Assembly: GCA_012727955.1 (NCBI GenBank)
Contig: JAAYGB010000047.1
Span: 1 to 64,000, forward strand
DNA: 64,000 bases
Direction: 5' to 3'
Source of the DNA: Bacillota bacterium
Lineage (GTDB): Bacteria > Bacillota > Limnochordia > DTU087 > JAAYGB01
The notes under the pieces were generated by a model, which saw nothing but the letters and a program-made list of their open reading frames with translations, had not been told where the DNA came from and made no database searches. Both the position numbers and the translations under genes were made by a program. Positions 27,158-34,331 of this stretch are shown here, in pieces; within the stretch, counting starts at the first letter, position 1; each line of letters begins with the position of its first letter.

Positions 27158-27212
27158 GGGGTAACCATTTTAGTCAACGCACCGAATTAGAGGAGTTAGG
27201 AGGTTAGTAGAT

Positions 27213-28388
27213 TTGGTCGATGGAAACTACAGTGACAGTTACGCAGAAATAGACTTGATGGAACTGCTACTGGTCCTTTGGAAGCGAAAAGCACTCATTG
27301 TTATTTTGGCAGTGGCAGCGGTCGTAGCAGGGTTTGTAGGCAGTAAGCTGATGTCCCCTGTTTATGAAACGACCTTGCCTGTAAGGATCACCGAGCCTTT
27401 GGCACAAACGGAATTCACTCCAAAGGTACCGACGGTAGCTGAGGTGGCACACTTTCTTCGGAGTCCCAGTGTACTCCAGGCTGTGCATAGAGAAACTGGC
27501 ATAGGAGATTCCTGGGAAAGTCTCAGGGGTGCTTTGAGTGTTGAGACCCCATCCAATACCAACATGGTGGTTCTGAAGGCAGAAGCAGGTTCGCCGGAGG
27601 ACGGAGTCAAGTTGGTAGAAACATGGTTTCATCTGGCAACGGATCGATACAATCAAAGCACAAGGCGATCCCTTGCAGCTGTTGTAGATAGGCTCTCTCA
27701 CGAGTTGGAGACGAGCCAAGGGAAACTTGCGAGTATACAAGAGCAATGGCAGGTGTATTCCAAGGCCGGTAATGTAGATTCTAACGCTCAGAAAGTAGAG
27801 ACTTTGTCAGTATTACTGGCGGAGTATCAACGGGAACAGCAACGATTGTTGGCGACCATTGACAGTCTCGACGCTCAGGTTTGAGTTCTGACCGATGAGG
27901 TTGAGCGAGTGAAGCCCGGGGAAACTGGGTTGCCCATCGAATCATCGGAAACACAGATTACCCTATATACCGCTTTGTATCAACAGTTGGTGGAGGCAAG
28001 GGTTGAGCTGGAGGGCGAGCGAGCAAGACTAGACAAGCTGCGGGAGACCATTGAGCAAGCAAGAGGCGAACTAGAGGTCGCGGAAGCTAAGTTGGCTCAG
28101 AGCATGGAACGTCGCCAAGTAGAATTGCTGATGGAAGGTGTTTCGGAAGGGTACCTGCTGGCCCACACAAACTACACCAACGCAGAGCGAGCACAGGCCC
28201 TCGATTTTAGTTACCTTACGGCCGTCGGCAATCCGGTTCCCCCAGAAACTCCGATCAAACCTCGAACCATGCTTAATACAGCTATTGCTGGAGTCCTAGG
28301 CGTCTTTGTCGGAGTTGGTCTAGCGCTGTTCTTAGAGTATTTCGAGTCCTACAAGACTCGTCAATCCAGCATGGGGCTGACGCGGTAG
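27213..28388 (+). pseudogene. Second Wzz-like polysaccharide co-polymerase, interrupted by an in-frame TGA
   Basis: The frame encodes a Wzz-type protein of 391 codons. Helix 1 is near residues 29-48 and a coiled coil spans about 140-330. The C-terminal PPETPIKPRTMLNTAIAGVLG motif and helix are nearly identical in style to the upstream Wzz gene. A TGA at 27882-27884 (codon 224) breaks it into 223 aa and a 167-codon remainder. That remainder continues in the same frame (VLTDEVERVKPGE) with no frameshift. CGA->TGA or TGG->TGA would explain it. The second part has a GTG (27909) but no good ribosome site. TTG start 27213 has AGGAGG at 27198-27203. The alternatives are a true nonsense mutation, a sequencing error or stop readthrough. 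Confidence 0.75.
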
Positions 28389-28415
28389 TTGATGATATCT
28401 GTATAAGCAATACGT

Positions 28416-28469
28416 AAGGGAGAGGCAAACCCAAGTGCAGGGTTTCACCTCTCCCTTCTGATTTTTCTT
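28416..28469. terminator. Terminator after the exopolysaccharide module
   Basis: AAGGGAGAGG (28416-28425) pairs with CCTCTCCCTT (28448-28457), with an inner CAAACCC/GGGTTTC pairing. CTGATTTTTCTT follows. It lies between convergent genes. Confidence 0.8.
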
Positions 28470-28480
28470 AATGAATTTCG

Positions 28481-29317
28481 CTATTGCCTTGTCCCAAACC
28501 CATAGGAAGCAAGCCAGGCGGCACAGTGCTCTGTCCACGTTGCCACTTCGGGGTGGTGTTCTGCCAGTCCCAGCCCATGGGGTCCCTTGGGGTAAATGTG
28601 TAGGGCAAAATCTATCTTATGTTTTGCCAACTCTTGGGCAAAGATAAGAGTATTGGCGACGGGGACTACAGCGTCGTCCGCGGTGTGCCACATGAAGGTC
28701 GGTGGTGTATCGGCTGTCACGTGATTTTCGTTGGACAGCTGTTCCATCAATTCCTGGGGAGGTTCTGGCCCTAAGAGATTGAACATCGAGCCCTGATGTC
28801 GGTGAGCACCGAAGGAAATCACCGGATAACAAAGGATCATGAGATCGGGCCTGGAGCTTTGCTGCTCAACGGGATCGGCAGCGTTGGGGTCACCGCTGTT
28901 ATAATGGGTTCCCGCCGTTGCCGCCAGGTGTCCCCCGGCGGAGAAACCAATAATTCCAATCCGATGGGGGTCGAGATTCCAATCCTGGGCTTTACAGCGA
29001 AGAGTCCGGATTGCCCGCTGAGCATCCAGTAGGGGATAGGGATGTCGATAAGGTGCTACTCGGTAGTCGAGCACAAAGGCCGATATCCCCAGGGTATTTA
29101 GCCAGCGAGCTATGGGTTCTCCTTCATGGGGAGCCCTTCGTTGATAGCCTCCTCCCGGTATGACGATGATCCCACTGGTAGGCTCCTGGCTTTCCACTAG
29201 ATATCCCGTCAGTTTTGGACAATCTTCTGGTGTTTCCCCCATTGCACCGGGAGCCCCATCACGCCAGAGTAGATAGGGCATTAGTTCAGTTACCTGATTC
29301 AAGTGCAACAACCTCAC
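28481..29317 (-). CDS. Alpha/beta-hydrolase esterase (acetyl-xylan/BD-FAE-like)
   Basis: A 278-aa hydrolase without a signal peptide, so probably cytoplasmic. The oxyanion region is VIPGGGYQRRAPHEGEPIA, the nucleophile elbow is GFSAGGH, the acid lies in HTADDAVVPV and the catalytic His in KGPHGLGLAEHHP. This is the pattern of carbohydrate acetyl-esterase-like hydrolases that deacetylate imported oligosaccharides. The substrate is not proven. It is a single minus-strand gene convergent with the polysaccharide module and divergent from the hydrogenase operon. Confidence 0.82.
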   Translation of the reverse strand: MRLLHLNQVTELMPYLLWRDGAPGAMGETPEDCPKLTGYLVESQEPTSGIIVIPGGGYQRRAPHEGEPIARWLNTLGISAFVLDYRVAPYRHPYPLLDAQRAIRTLRCKAQDWNLDPHRIGIIGFSAGGHLAATAGTHYNSGDPNAADPVEQQSSRPDLMILCYPVISFGAHRHQGSMFNLLGPEPPQELMEQLSNENHVTADTPPTFMWHTADDAVVPVANTLIFAQELAKHKIDFALHIYPKGPHGLGLAEHHPEVATWTEHCAAWLASYGFGTRQ

Positions 29318-29528
29318 TCTCAGTAGTTCCTTTCACTCTGCAAGGGCACCAATATGTCACACTCTTGCTGTGATCTATTCTGTATGCACCACAGGGGAAC
29401 CTTTCCATACAATGGTCTAGGACAGTGTTTCTCCCGGCCACTGGAATAGTCGCAATTGTATGACTTGAGGGAAAACATAGGAAGGAGTTTTACGTATGAT
29501 ACAGAAACAAAAGTTGAGAATCATACCA

Positions 29529-29546
29529 TTGTGATACTTTTCACTA
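29529..29546 (+). promoter_or_regulatory. Rex-like operator upstream of the hydrogenase operon
   Basis: TTGTGA-TACTTT-TCACTA differs from the Rex consensus TTGTGA-N6-TCACAA at one position. It lies 16 bp before the first gene of the hydrogenase operon, which also holds NADH-linked hydC/hydB. Rex represses fermentation and hydrogenase genes when NADH/NAD is low. No rex gene is in the window. A TATGAT box (29495-29500) and TTGAGA (29514-29519) are nearby possible promoter elements. Confidence 0.55.
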
Positions 29547-29561
29547 TCCGGGAGTGGTAGT

Positions 29562-29921
29562 GTGCGTCTGAAGGATATTTGCGAAATTATATCCGCTGAA
29601 GTGTTAACTCCAACTCTAGATCTAAATGTAGAAGTCAGTTCCGTTTGCGGCTGTGATCTAATGAGCGATGTGTTGGCCTACACTAAAGCCAATACTCTCC
29701 TCTTAACCGGTTTAGCTTCACTGCAGGTGATTCGCACTGCAGAGATGGCAGATTTAATCGGAATTGTATTTGTACGGGGCAAGAGGCCCGAGCCTGAGGT
29801 GATTGAGCTGGCTATCCAGAACAAATTGCCCCTGCTTACTACACACTATCCGCTGTATGAAACTGCTGGACTATTGTTTCAGGTGGGACTGCCCGGTTGT
29901 TACCAACTTGAGGAGGTTTAG
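29562..29921 (+). CDS. DRTGG domain protein (hydrogenase-associated), copy 1
   Basis: A 119-aa stand-alone DRTGG-like domain (MRLKDICEIISAEVL ... SVCGCDLMSDVLAYTK ... LLTTHYPLYETAGLL). Such proteins recur next to [FeFe]-hydrogenase operons in Clostridia, and their role is unknown. They may bind a nucleotide or act as regulators with the neighbouring HATPase protein. It is first gene of a run of ten that are overlapping or spaced by a few bases. A related copy lies at 31771. The GTG start follows GGGAGTGGTA. Confidence 0.8.
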   Translation: MRLKDICEIISAEVLTPTLDLNVEVSSVCGCDLMSDVLAYTKANTLLLTGLASLQVIRTAEMADLIGIVFVRGKRPEPEVIELAIQNKLPLLTTHYPLYETAGLLFQVGLPGCYQLEEV

Positions 29922-29924
29922 CCG

Positions 29925-30377
29925 ATGGACCTATCCCCTCCTCCATCTGAAAAGGTGTTGCTGAGTCAGTCCTTTGACGTGGCTGCTCAGGACTTTGTCC
30001 GTGCCGGAGAAGCCTCTAGTCGCATCAAGAGGATTTTGCAGCAGTTGGGAATCGATAGCAAGGTGGTAAGGCGATCGGCCATTGTCACCTACGAGGCGGA
30101 GATGAACATCGTCATCCATTCCCACGGAGGAGGAATTACCCTGACCGTCACCCCCACCGATGTGATTCTCCAATGTATCGATCGGGGTCCCGGCATAGAG
30201 AATATCCCGTTGGCTATGCAGGAGGGTTACTCGACGGCTTCGGAGGAAGTGCGGGAGATGGGTTTTGGTGCCGGCATGGGGTTGCCTAATATCAAGCGCA
30301 GTGCCGATGAGTTTCGGATTGAGTCCAGCCCTTCGGGTACTGCTCTGTTTGTTCGCATCTCACACAGGAGCGGGTGA
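29925..30377 (+). CDS. Stand-alone HATPase (anti-sigma factor/RsbW-like) protein 1
   Basis: A 150-aa GHKL ATP-binding protein without a His-kinase dimerisation domain, close to SpoIIAB/RsbW proteins. The N-box is YEAEMNIVIH, G1 is CIDRGPGIEN and G2 GFGAGMGLPNI, so ATP binding should be intact. RsbW-type proteins phosphorylate an anti-anti-sigma partner, but none is encoded nearby. A regulatory role in hydrogenase expression is inference from position. It overlaps the following HydS-type gene by 4 nt (GTGA). Confidence 0.82.
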   Translation: MDLSPPPSEKVLLSQSFDVAAQDFVRAGEASSRIKRILQQLGIDSKVVRRSAIVTYEAEMNIVIHSHGGGITLTVTPTDVILQCIDRGPGIENIPLAMQEGYSTASEEVREMGFGAGMGLPNIKRSADEFRIESSPSGTALFVRISHRSG

Positions 30378-31780
30378 ATGCCGCTATGCTACCCCTATTC
30401 CATTCCGTTGCCCTGGAACGACAGCGATGCAAAGGTTGTACAAACTGCATCAAGGGTTGCCCCACTGAGGCGATTCGAGTCAGAGCCGGTAAGGCTGTGA
30501 TTTTGGCCGAGAAGTGCATTGATTGTGGGGAGTGCATTCGTACCTGTCCCAACCATGCCAAAGTCGCGGTTGCCGACGAGATGTCCTGTCTGAAAAAATT
30601 CACCAAGACTATTGCCTTGCCTGCCCCATCCCTCTTTGGACAATTTCGAGGAAACTCCGTGAGCGTGGAGCAAATCTGCCAGGCAATCAAACTAGCAGGC
30701 TTCGATGAAGTGTTCCTCGTTGCCGAGGCTGCGGATCAAATCAGCGTGGCCACTTGGTTATACGCCGAAGAACATCGCCTCCGCCCCTTGATTTCCTCAT
30801 CCTGCCCGGCAATCGTGCAGCTGATCCAAGTCCGATTCTCCGAACTAATTCCCAATCTAATCAAACTGGAATCCCCCGTGGAAGTGGCGGCCAAGCTGGC
30901 CAAAGAGGAGGTCTGTCGCCTTTATGACCTACCTCCGGAGGAAGTAGGTGCCGTGTTCTTGTCTCCCTGTGCTGCTAAAGTCACCGAACTTAAGGGACCG
31001 GAGGGACAACCGGGAGCCTATGTCGATGCGGTTATTCCCATCAACGTTGTTTATCCTCATCTGGTGAGAAACCTGGGGCAGGTGATTGATCCCGACTTAA
31101 GAATAACTGCCTCCTTTGCCGGTTTTTCCTGGGCAAGGCAGGGCGGGGAAGAGGAATTCATGCAGGATTTTGTCCATGTCTCAGTATCGGGAATTCATCA
31201 AGCCCTGGATGTGCTGGCCGATGTGGAGATGGGGAAGTTTGCCGGAGTAGATTTTCTCGAGGTTCAGGCCTGTCCCGGGGGGTGCGTAGGAGGACCCTTG
31301 ACGGTGGTGAACGCCACCTTAGCCAAAACCCAGCTGGAAGGGGTACTATCCCGCTCCCGCATCAGGGAAAGGCCCCAGGAAGAAGACCTCCATAGGATTC
31401 AACGGCGTTACCGGAAGGGCTTATATCATCTTACCAGGGAGATCCAACCCCGTCCGGCGATGCAGCTAGATGAAGATTTGACCCAAGCCGCCAGGAAAAT
31501 GACAGTGATGGAACGGGTGGGTGCCTCTTTACCGGGACTAGACTGCGGCTCCTGTGGTTCCCCCAGCTGTGCCGCTTTGGCCGAGGATATCGCTCAGGGC
31601 TTGGCTACGGAGTCCGACTGTATCTTCAAGCTAAAAGAGGGGATTCAGGAACTAGCGGAGGAGCTCTTGGTTTTAATCAAACAGGTGCCATCTTCTATGC
31701 CACCGGAAACAGCGGCGGCGATGGAGGGTGGAGTCATTAATCACAAAACTGGCGATGGGAGTGAAGGTCCATGCAACTGA
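30374..31780 (+). CDS. HydS-type [FeFe]-hydrogenase homologue (putative sensor)
   Basis: A 468-aa iron-sulfur protein. Two [4Fe-4S] motifs (CKGCTNCIKGCP, CIDCGECIRTCP) come first, then a hydrogenase large-subunit domain (about 85-370), then a C-terminal 4Fe-4S domain (DCGSCGSPSCAALAEDIAQG...C). The H-cluster loops are altered: SSSCPAIV for TSCCPxW, SPCAAKVTE for MPCxxKxxE, and VQACPGGCVGG for ExMxCxxGC. The four cluster cysteines appear kept, while the proton-relay Cys is Ser and the conserved Met residues are lost. This fits sensory/uncharacterised group C-D hydrogenases rather than a fast catalyst. The GTG start overlaps the previous stop. Confidence 0.85.
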   Translation: MNAAMLPLFHSVALERQRCKGCTNCIKGCPTEAIRVRAGKAVILAEKCIDCGECIRTCPNHAKVAVADEMSCLKKFTKTIALPAPSLFGQFRGNSVSVEQICQAIKLAGFDEVFLVAEAADQISVATWLYAEEHRLRPLISSSCPAIVQLIQVRFSELIPNLIKLESPVEVAAKLAKEEVCRLYDLPPEEVGAVFLSPCAAKVTELKGPEGQPGAYVDAVIPINVVYPHLVRNLGQVIDPDLRITASFAGFSWARQGGEEEFMQDFVHVSVSGIHQALDVLADVEMGKFAGVDFLEVQACPGGCVGGPLTVVNATLAKTQLEGVLSRSRIRERPQEEDLHRIQRRYRKGLYHLTREIQPRPAMQLDEDLTQAARKMTVMERVGASLPGLDCGSCGSPSCAALAEDIAQGLATESDCIFKLKEGIQELAEELLVLIKQVPSSMPPETAAAMEGGVINHKTGDGSEGPCN

Positions 31781-32118
31781 AGCAAATACTGGAGGAGTTA
31801 CCCTTAATCGAAGTTAGCACCATCGATCCCCATCGGGAGGTCACCGGCGGCTATGCTTCCGACCTACTTAGTGATGTCATCGCTAAGTCCGGCGAGGGAT
31901 CGATTTGGGTGACCAATCAGGCCCATGCCAATGTGGCCGCGGTGGCGGTATTGACGGAAGCAGCCGCGGTGATCGTCGCCGGAGGTATCGAGCCGGACCC
32001 AGATCTGGTGGCCAAGGCCAAGGATAATGCCGTTAATCTGCTTCGTACCGATTTGCCCTGTTTTGAGGTGGTGGGCCGGTTGTATCAGTTGGGGATTCAG
32101 GGCGTGGTAAAGGAATGA
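31771..32118 (+). CDS. DRTGG domain protein (hydrogenase-associated), copy 2
   Basis: A 115-aa DRTGG-like protein (REVTGGYASDLLSDVIAKSG ... NLLRTDLPCFEVVGRLYQLG). It shares the core pattern of the 29562 copy but keeps a GGYASDLLSDV motif closer to the family consensus. It overlaps the HydS-type gene by 10 nt and the PHP gene by 4 nt (ATGA), so translation is coupled. No biochemical role is known. Confidence 0.82.
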   Translation: MQLKQILEELPLIEVSTIDPHREVTGGYASDLLSDVIAKSGEGSIWVTNQAHANVAAVAVLTEAAAVIVAGGIEPDPDLVAKAKDNAVNLLRTDLPCFEVVGRLYQLGIQGVVKE

Positions 32119-32882
32119 AGACCTTCGTCGGGGATATCCATGTGCACACAGGGCTTTCCCCCTGCGCTGCCAAGGACATGACCCCCAACAACATCATCAG
32201 GATGGCCAAACTGGAGAATCGAGACTTTCTGGTGATCTGCGACCACCACTCTGTAGGCAACGTCCAGGCATGTCAGGAGGTGGGAGCGGAGTACGGGCTC
32301 ACCGTACTGCCCGGCATGGAGCTGGAGACCCGGGAGGGAGTCCACCTACTGACTATCTTTCCTAGTTTGGAGGTGGCCCTGGCCCAACAGCGTTGGGTCC
32401 ATAGTAGCCTGGCACCGATTAAGAATCGCCGGGAGGTTTTTGGAGAGCAGTTGATCTTTGACTCTAGGGATCGAATCATTGGCAGTGAGCCCCAGCTGTT
32501 GTCCCAAGGTCTGCCGCATTCCCTGAGCGCGGTGACGGAGCAGATGCAGGCAGAGGGCGCCCTGGTTATCGCCGCCCATGTGGAGCGGCGCAGCTCCGGC
32601 TTGCTTGGTCAGCTGGGTCTGGTTCCGGCGGATTTTGCCCCCGATGGTTGGGAGATTGGACTCGGAGAAAACCTATCGGCGGTCCAGGACCGCTATCATC
32701 TAGCCCAGGCCAAGGGCTGGGTATTTGGCTCCGATGCCCACTACCTGCAGGATTTGGTTACTCCCTGGGTGACGGTGCTGCAGGCTGAAGGAATTACCTT
32801 TGCAGAACTGGCGAAGGCGCTGCAGCAAAATCAGGGGCGTAAGACAGAGATTCGATGTCTAGAACATAAAATAAGTGAGTGA
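32115..32882 (+). CDS. PHP-domain phosphoesterase (hydrogenase-associated)
   Basis: A 255-aa metal-dependent PHP-fold protein. The metal-binding motifs are DIHVHTGLSPC, CDHHSVGN, PGMELETREG.H, AAHVERR and GSDAHYLQD. PHP proteins cleave phosphoesters, from tyrosine-phosphate to nucleoside phosphates. The substrate here is unknown. Its fixed position beside DRTGG and HATPase genes suggests it removes a phosphate or nucleotide signal in the same pathway (inference). Confidence 0.85.
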   Translation: MKTFVGDIHVHTGLSPCAAKDMTPNNIIRMAKLENRDFLVICDHHSVGNVQACQEVGAEYGLTVLPGMELETREGVHLLTIFPSLEVALAQQRWVHSSLAPIKNRREVFGEQLIFDSRDRIIGSEPQLLSQGLPHSLSAVTEQMQAEGALVIAAHVERRSSGLLGQLGLVPADFAPDGWEIGLGENLSAVQDRYHLAQAKGWVFGSDAHYLQDLVTPWVTVLQAEGITFAELAKALQQNQGRKTEIRCLEHKISE

Positions 32883-32889
32883 CAAACCG

Positions 32890-33444
32890 ATGCGGGAGCT
32901 ATCCCTTCACATTCTAGATATTGCCCAAAACTCCATCGCCGCCAAAGCCTCACTACTGGAAATCTTGGTGGAGGAAAGTCCCACTCAAGACCTGTTAACT
33001 ATTCAAATCACCGATAACGGTAAGGGGATGCCGCCGCAGCTGGTGGCCACCGTTACCGACCCCTTTACTACATCCCGTACTACCCGGAAAGTGGGTCTGG
33101 GTCTGCCCCTGTTTAAGGCGGCGGCGGAGGCCTGTGGTGGATTCTTTCACATCTGGTCCCAAGAGGAGCGGGGAACCCAGGTAAAGGCTGCCTTCCAGTT
33201 CAGTCATATTGATCGAGCGCCCTTGGGAGATATGGCAAGCACCATCACTTCCTTGGTTGCTCTTAATCCCGAGATCGACATCCTGTATATCCACAAATAC
33301 GAGAACAGGCAGGTGGTGTTGGACACTAGGGAGATCAAGTCAGTGTTGGAGGTGGATACTCTGACCCATCCTTCGGTCCTGGCTTGGATGAGGGAGTATC
33401 TTCAAGGGGGACTTGAAACTATCAAAGGGGAGGACGACCGATGA
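32890..33444 (+). CDS. Stand-alone HATPase (histidine-kinase-like ATP-binding) protein 2
   Basis: GHKL ATP-binding domain with an N-box LDIAQNSIAAKA, G1 ITDNGKGMP and G2 KVGLGLPL. It resembles the catalytic part of sensor kinases (or MutL-like domains) but has no His-phosphotransfer domain. The C-terminal ~70 residues are a separate small domain (HPSVLAWMREYLQGG at the end). ATG 32890 (184 aa) follows the PHP stop by 7 nt. A GTG at 32875 in the same frame would add 5 residues and overlap the PHP gene. The stop overlaps the next gene (ATGA). Confidence 0.8.
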   Translation: MRELSLHILDIAQNSIAAKASLLEILVEESPTQDLLTIQITDNGKGMPPQLVATVTDPFTTSRTTRKVGLGLPLFKAAAEACGGFFHIWSQEERGTQVKAAFQFSHIDRAPLGDMASTITSLVALNPEIDILYIHKYENRQVVLDTREIKSVLEVDTLTHPSVLAWMREYLQGGLETIKGEDDR

Positions 33445-33821
33445 AATCATTGGAGGATCTCAAGAAACTGCGGGATCAAGTCAGAGCTTCGGTAAGTGTC
33501 CGGGAAGATTTGGGCCAGGTACGGATAGTCGTGGGAATGGGTACCTGTGGGATTGCGGCAGGAGCCCGAGATGTAATGAGCGCCTTAATGGATGAAATCA
33601 GTAAGCGGAATCTAACCAACGTCATTGTCAGCCAAACGGGGTGTGTCGGCATGTGTGACAAGGAGCCCTTAGTTGACGTCATGGTGCCGGGAATGCCCAC
33701 CGTTACCTATGGCCACATGGACGGCAACAAGATGCGCCGGGTACTGGCCAGTCATGTGGTAAACGGTCAGATCATCGGCGAGTACGTAGTCGCCACCAAG
33801 GATGGCTCCAGTGTAGGGTAG
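33441..33821 (+). CDS. Thioredoxin-like [2Fe-2S] ferredoxin
   Basis: A 126-aa protein of the thioredoxin-like ferredoxin family (related to the HydB N-terminal domain and to NuoE). The cluster cysteines are in VGMGTCGIAAGARDV (about residue 38; only one Cys in this segment) and TGCVGMCDKEP (two Cys). The usual C-x(4)-C spacing of the first pair is reduced to a single Cys, so binding may use another residue. It is often found directly before hydC in Clostridia and may carry electrons to or from the hydrogenase complex. Confidence 0.82.
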   Translation: MKSLEDLKKLRDQVRASVSVREDLGQVRIVVGMGTCGIAAGARDVMSALMDEISKRNLTNVIVSQTGCVGMCDKEPLVDVMVPGMPTVTYGHMDGNKMRRVLASHVVNGQIIGEYVVATKDGSSVG

Positions 33822-33835
33822 AGGAGGTTACAACC

Positions 33836-34330
33836 GTGGCCATGTCAGCCCAGTCCATTGACTGGAAGTCCGAAGTAAAGGAGATCGTGGAGCGACACGG
33901 GGGCAAGCCGGAGTACTTACTAGACATTCTCCACGAGGTGCAGGCAAAGGTTAACTACTTGCCCCAAGAAGCTTTGCTGGAAGTGGCCAGAGAGCTGGAC
34001 ATCCCGTTGAGCAAAGTACATGGAGTAGCCACCTTCTACTCCATGTACTCCATCCAGCCTCGTGGTCAGTTCATTATCCGGGTTTGTGAAAGCGCCCCCT
34101 GTCACGTGATGGGGTGCGACGCCGTGATTGCTGCCTTGGAGTCGGCTGCCGGTGCCAGAATGGGGGAAACCACCTCCGATGGATTGTTCACCTTGGAATA
34201 CACCAGCTGTATCGGTGTCTGTGGGGTGGCCCCGGCGATCATGATCAATGATCGGGTCTATGGGAACCTGACTCCAGAATCGGTGGTCGAGATTATTGCC
34301 GAATACCGAGCCCGGGAGAGGGGGGAGTAG
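33836..34330 (+). CDS. hydC: Hydrogenase subunit HydC (NuoE-like, [2Fe-2S])
   Basis: The 164-aa gamma subunit of a trimeric, NADH/ferredoxin-linked [FeFe] hydrogenase. The N-terminal helical domain (LLDILHEVQAKVNYLPQEAL, HGVATFYSMYS) precedes a thioredoxin-like fold with ligands in CESAPCHVMGCD and CIGVCGVAPA. The GTG start at 33836 has GAGGAGGT 6 nt upstream. hydB starts one base after its stop. Confidence 0.92.
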   Translation: MAMSAQSIDWKSEVKEIVERHGGKPEYLLDILHEVQAKVNYLPQEALLEVARELDIPLSKVHGVATFYSMYSIQPRGQFIIRVCESAPCHVMGCDAVIAALESAAGARMGETTSDGLFTLEYTSCIGVCGVAPAIMINDRVYGNLTPESVVEIIAEYRARERGE

Positions 34331-34331
34331 G

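Noticed and set aside
27882-27884. Selenocysteine insertion at the TGA in the Wzz-like gene
   Set aside because: No Sec is known or expected in a Wzz protein, no Cys is expected at this site, and no SECIS-like hairpin was apparent just downstream.
29356-29372. TCACA-N7-TGTGA inverted repeat upstream of the hydrogenase operon as a CRP site
   Set aside because: The arms are in the opposite orientation to the TGTGA-N6-TCACA consensus and no CRP-type gene was seen.
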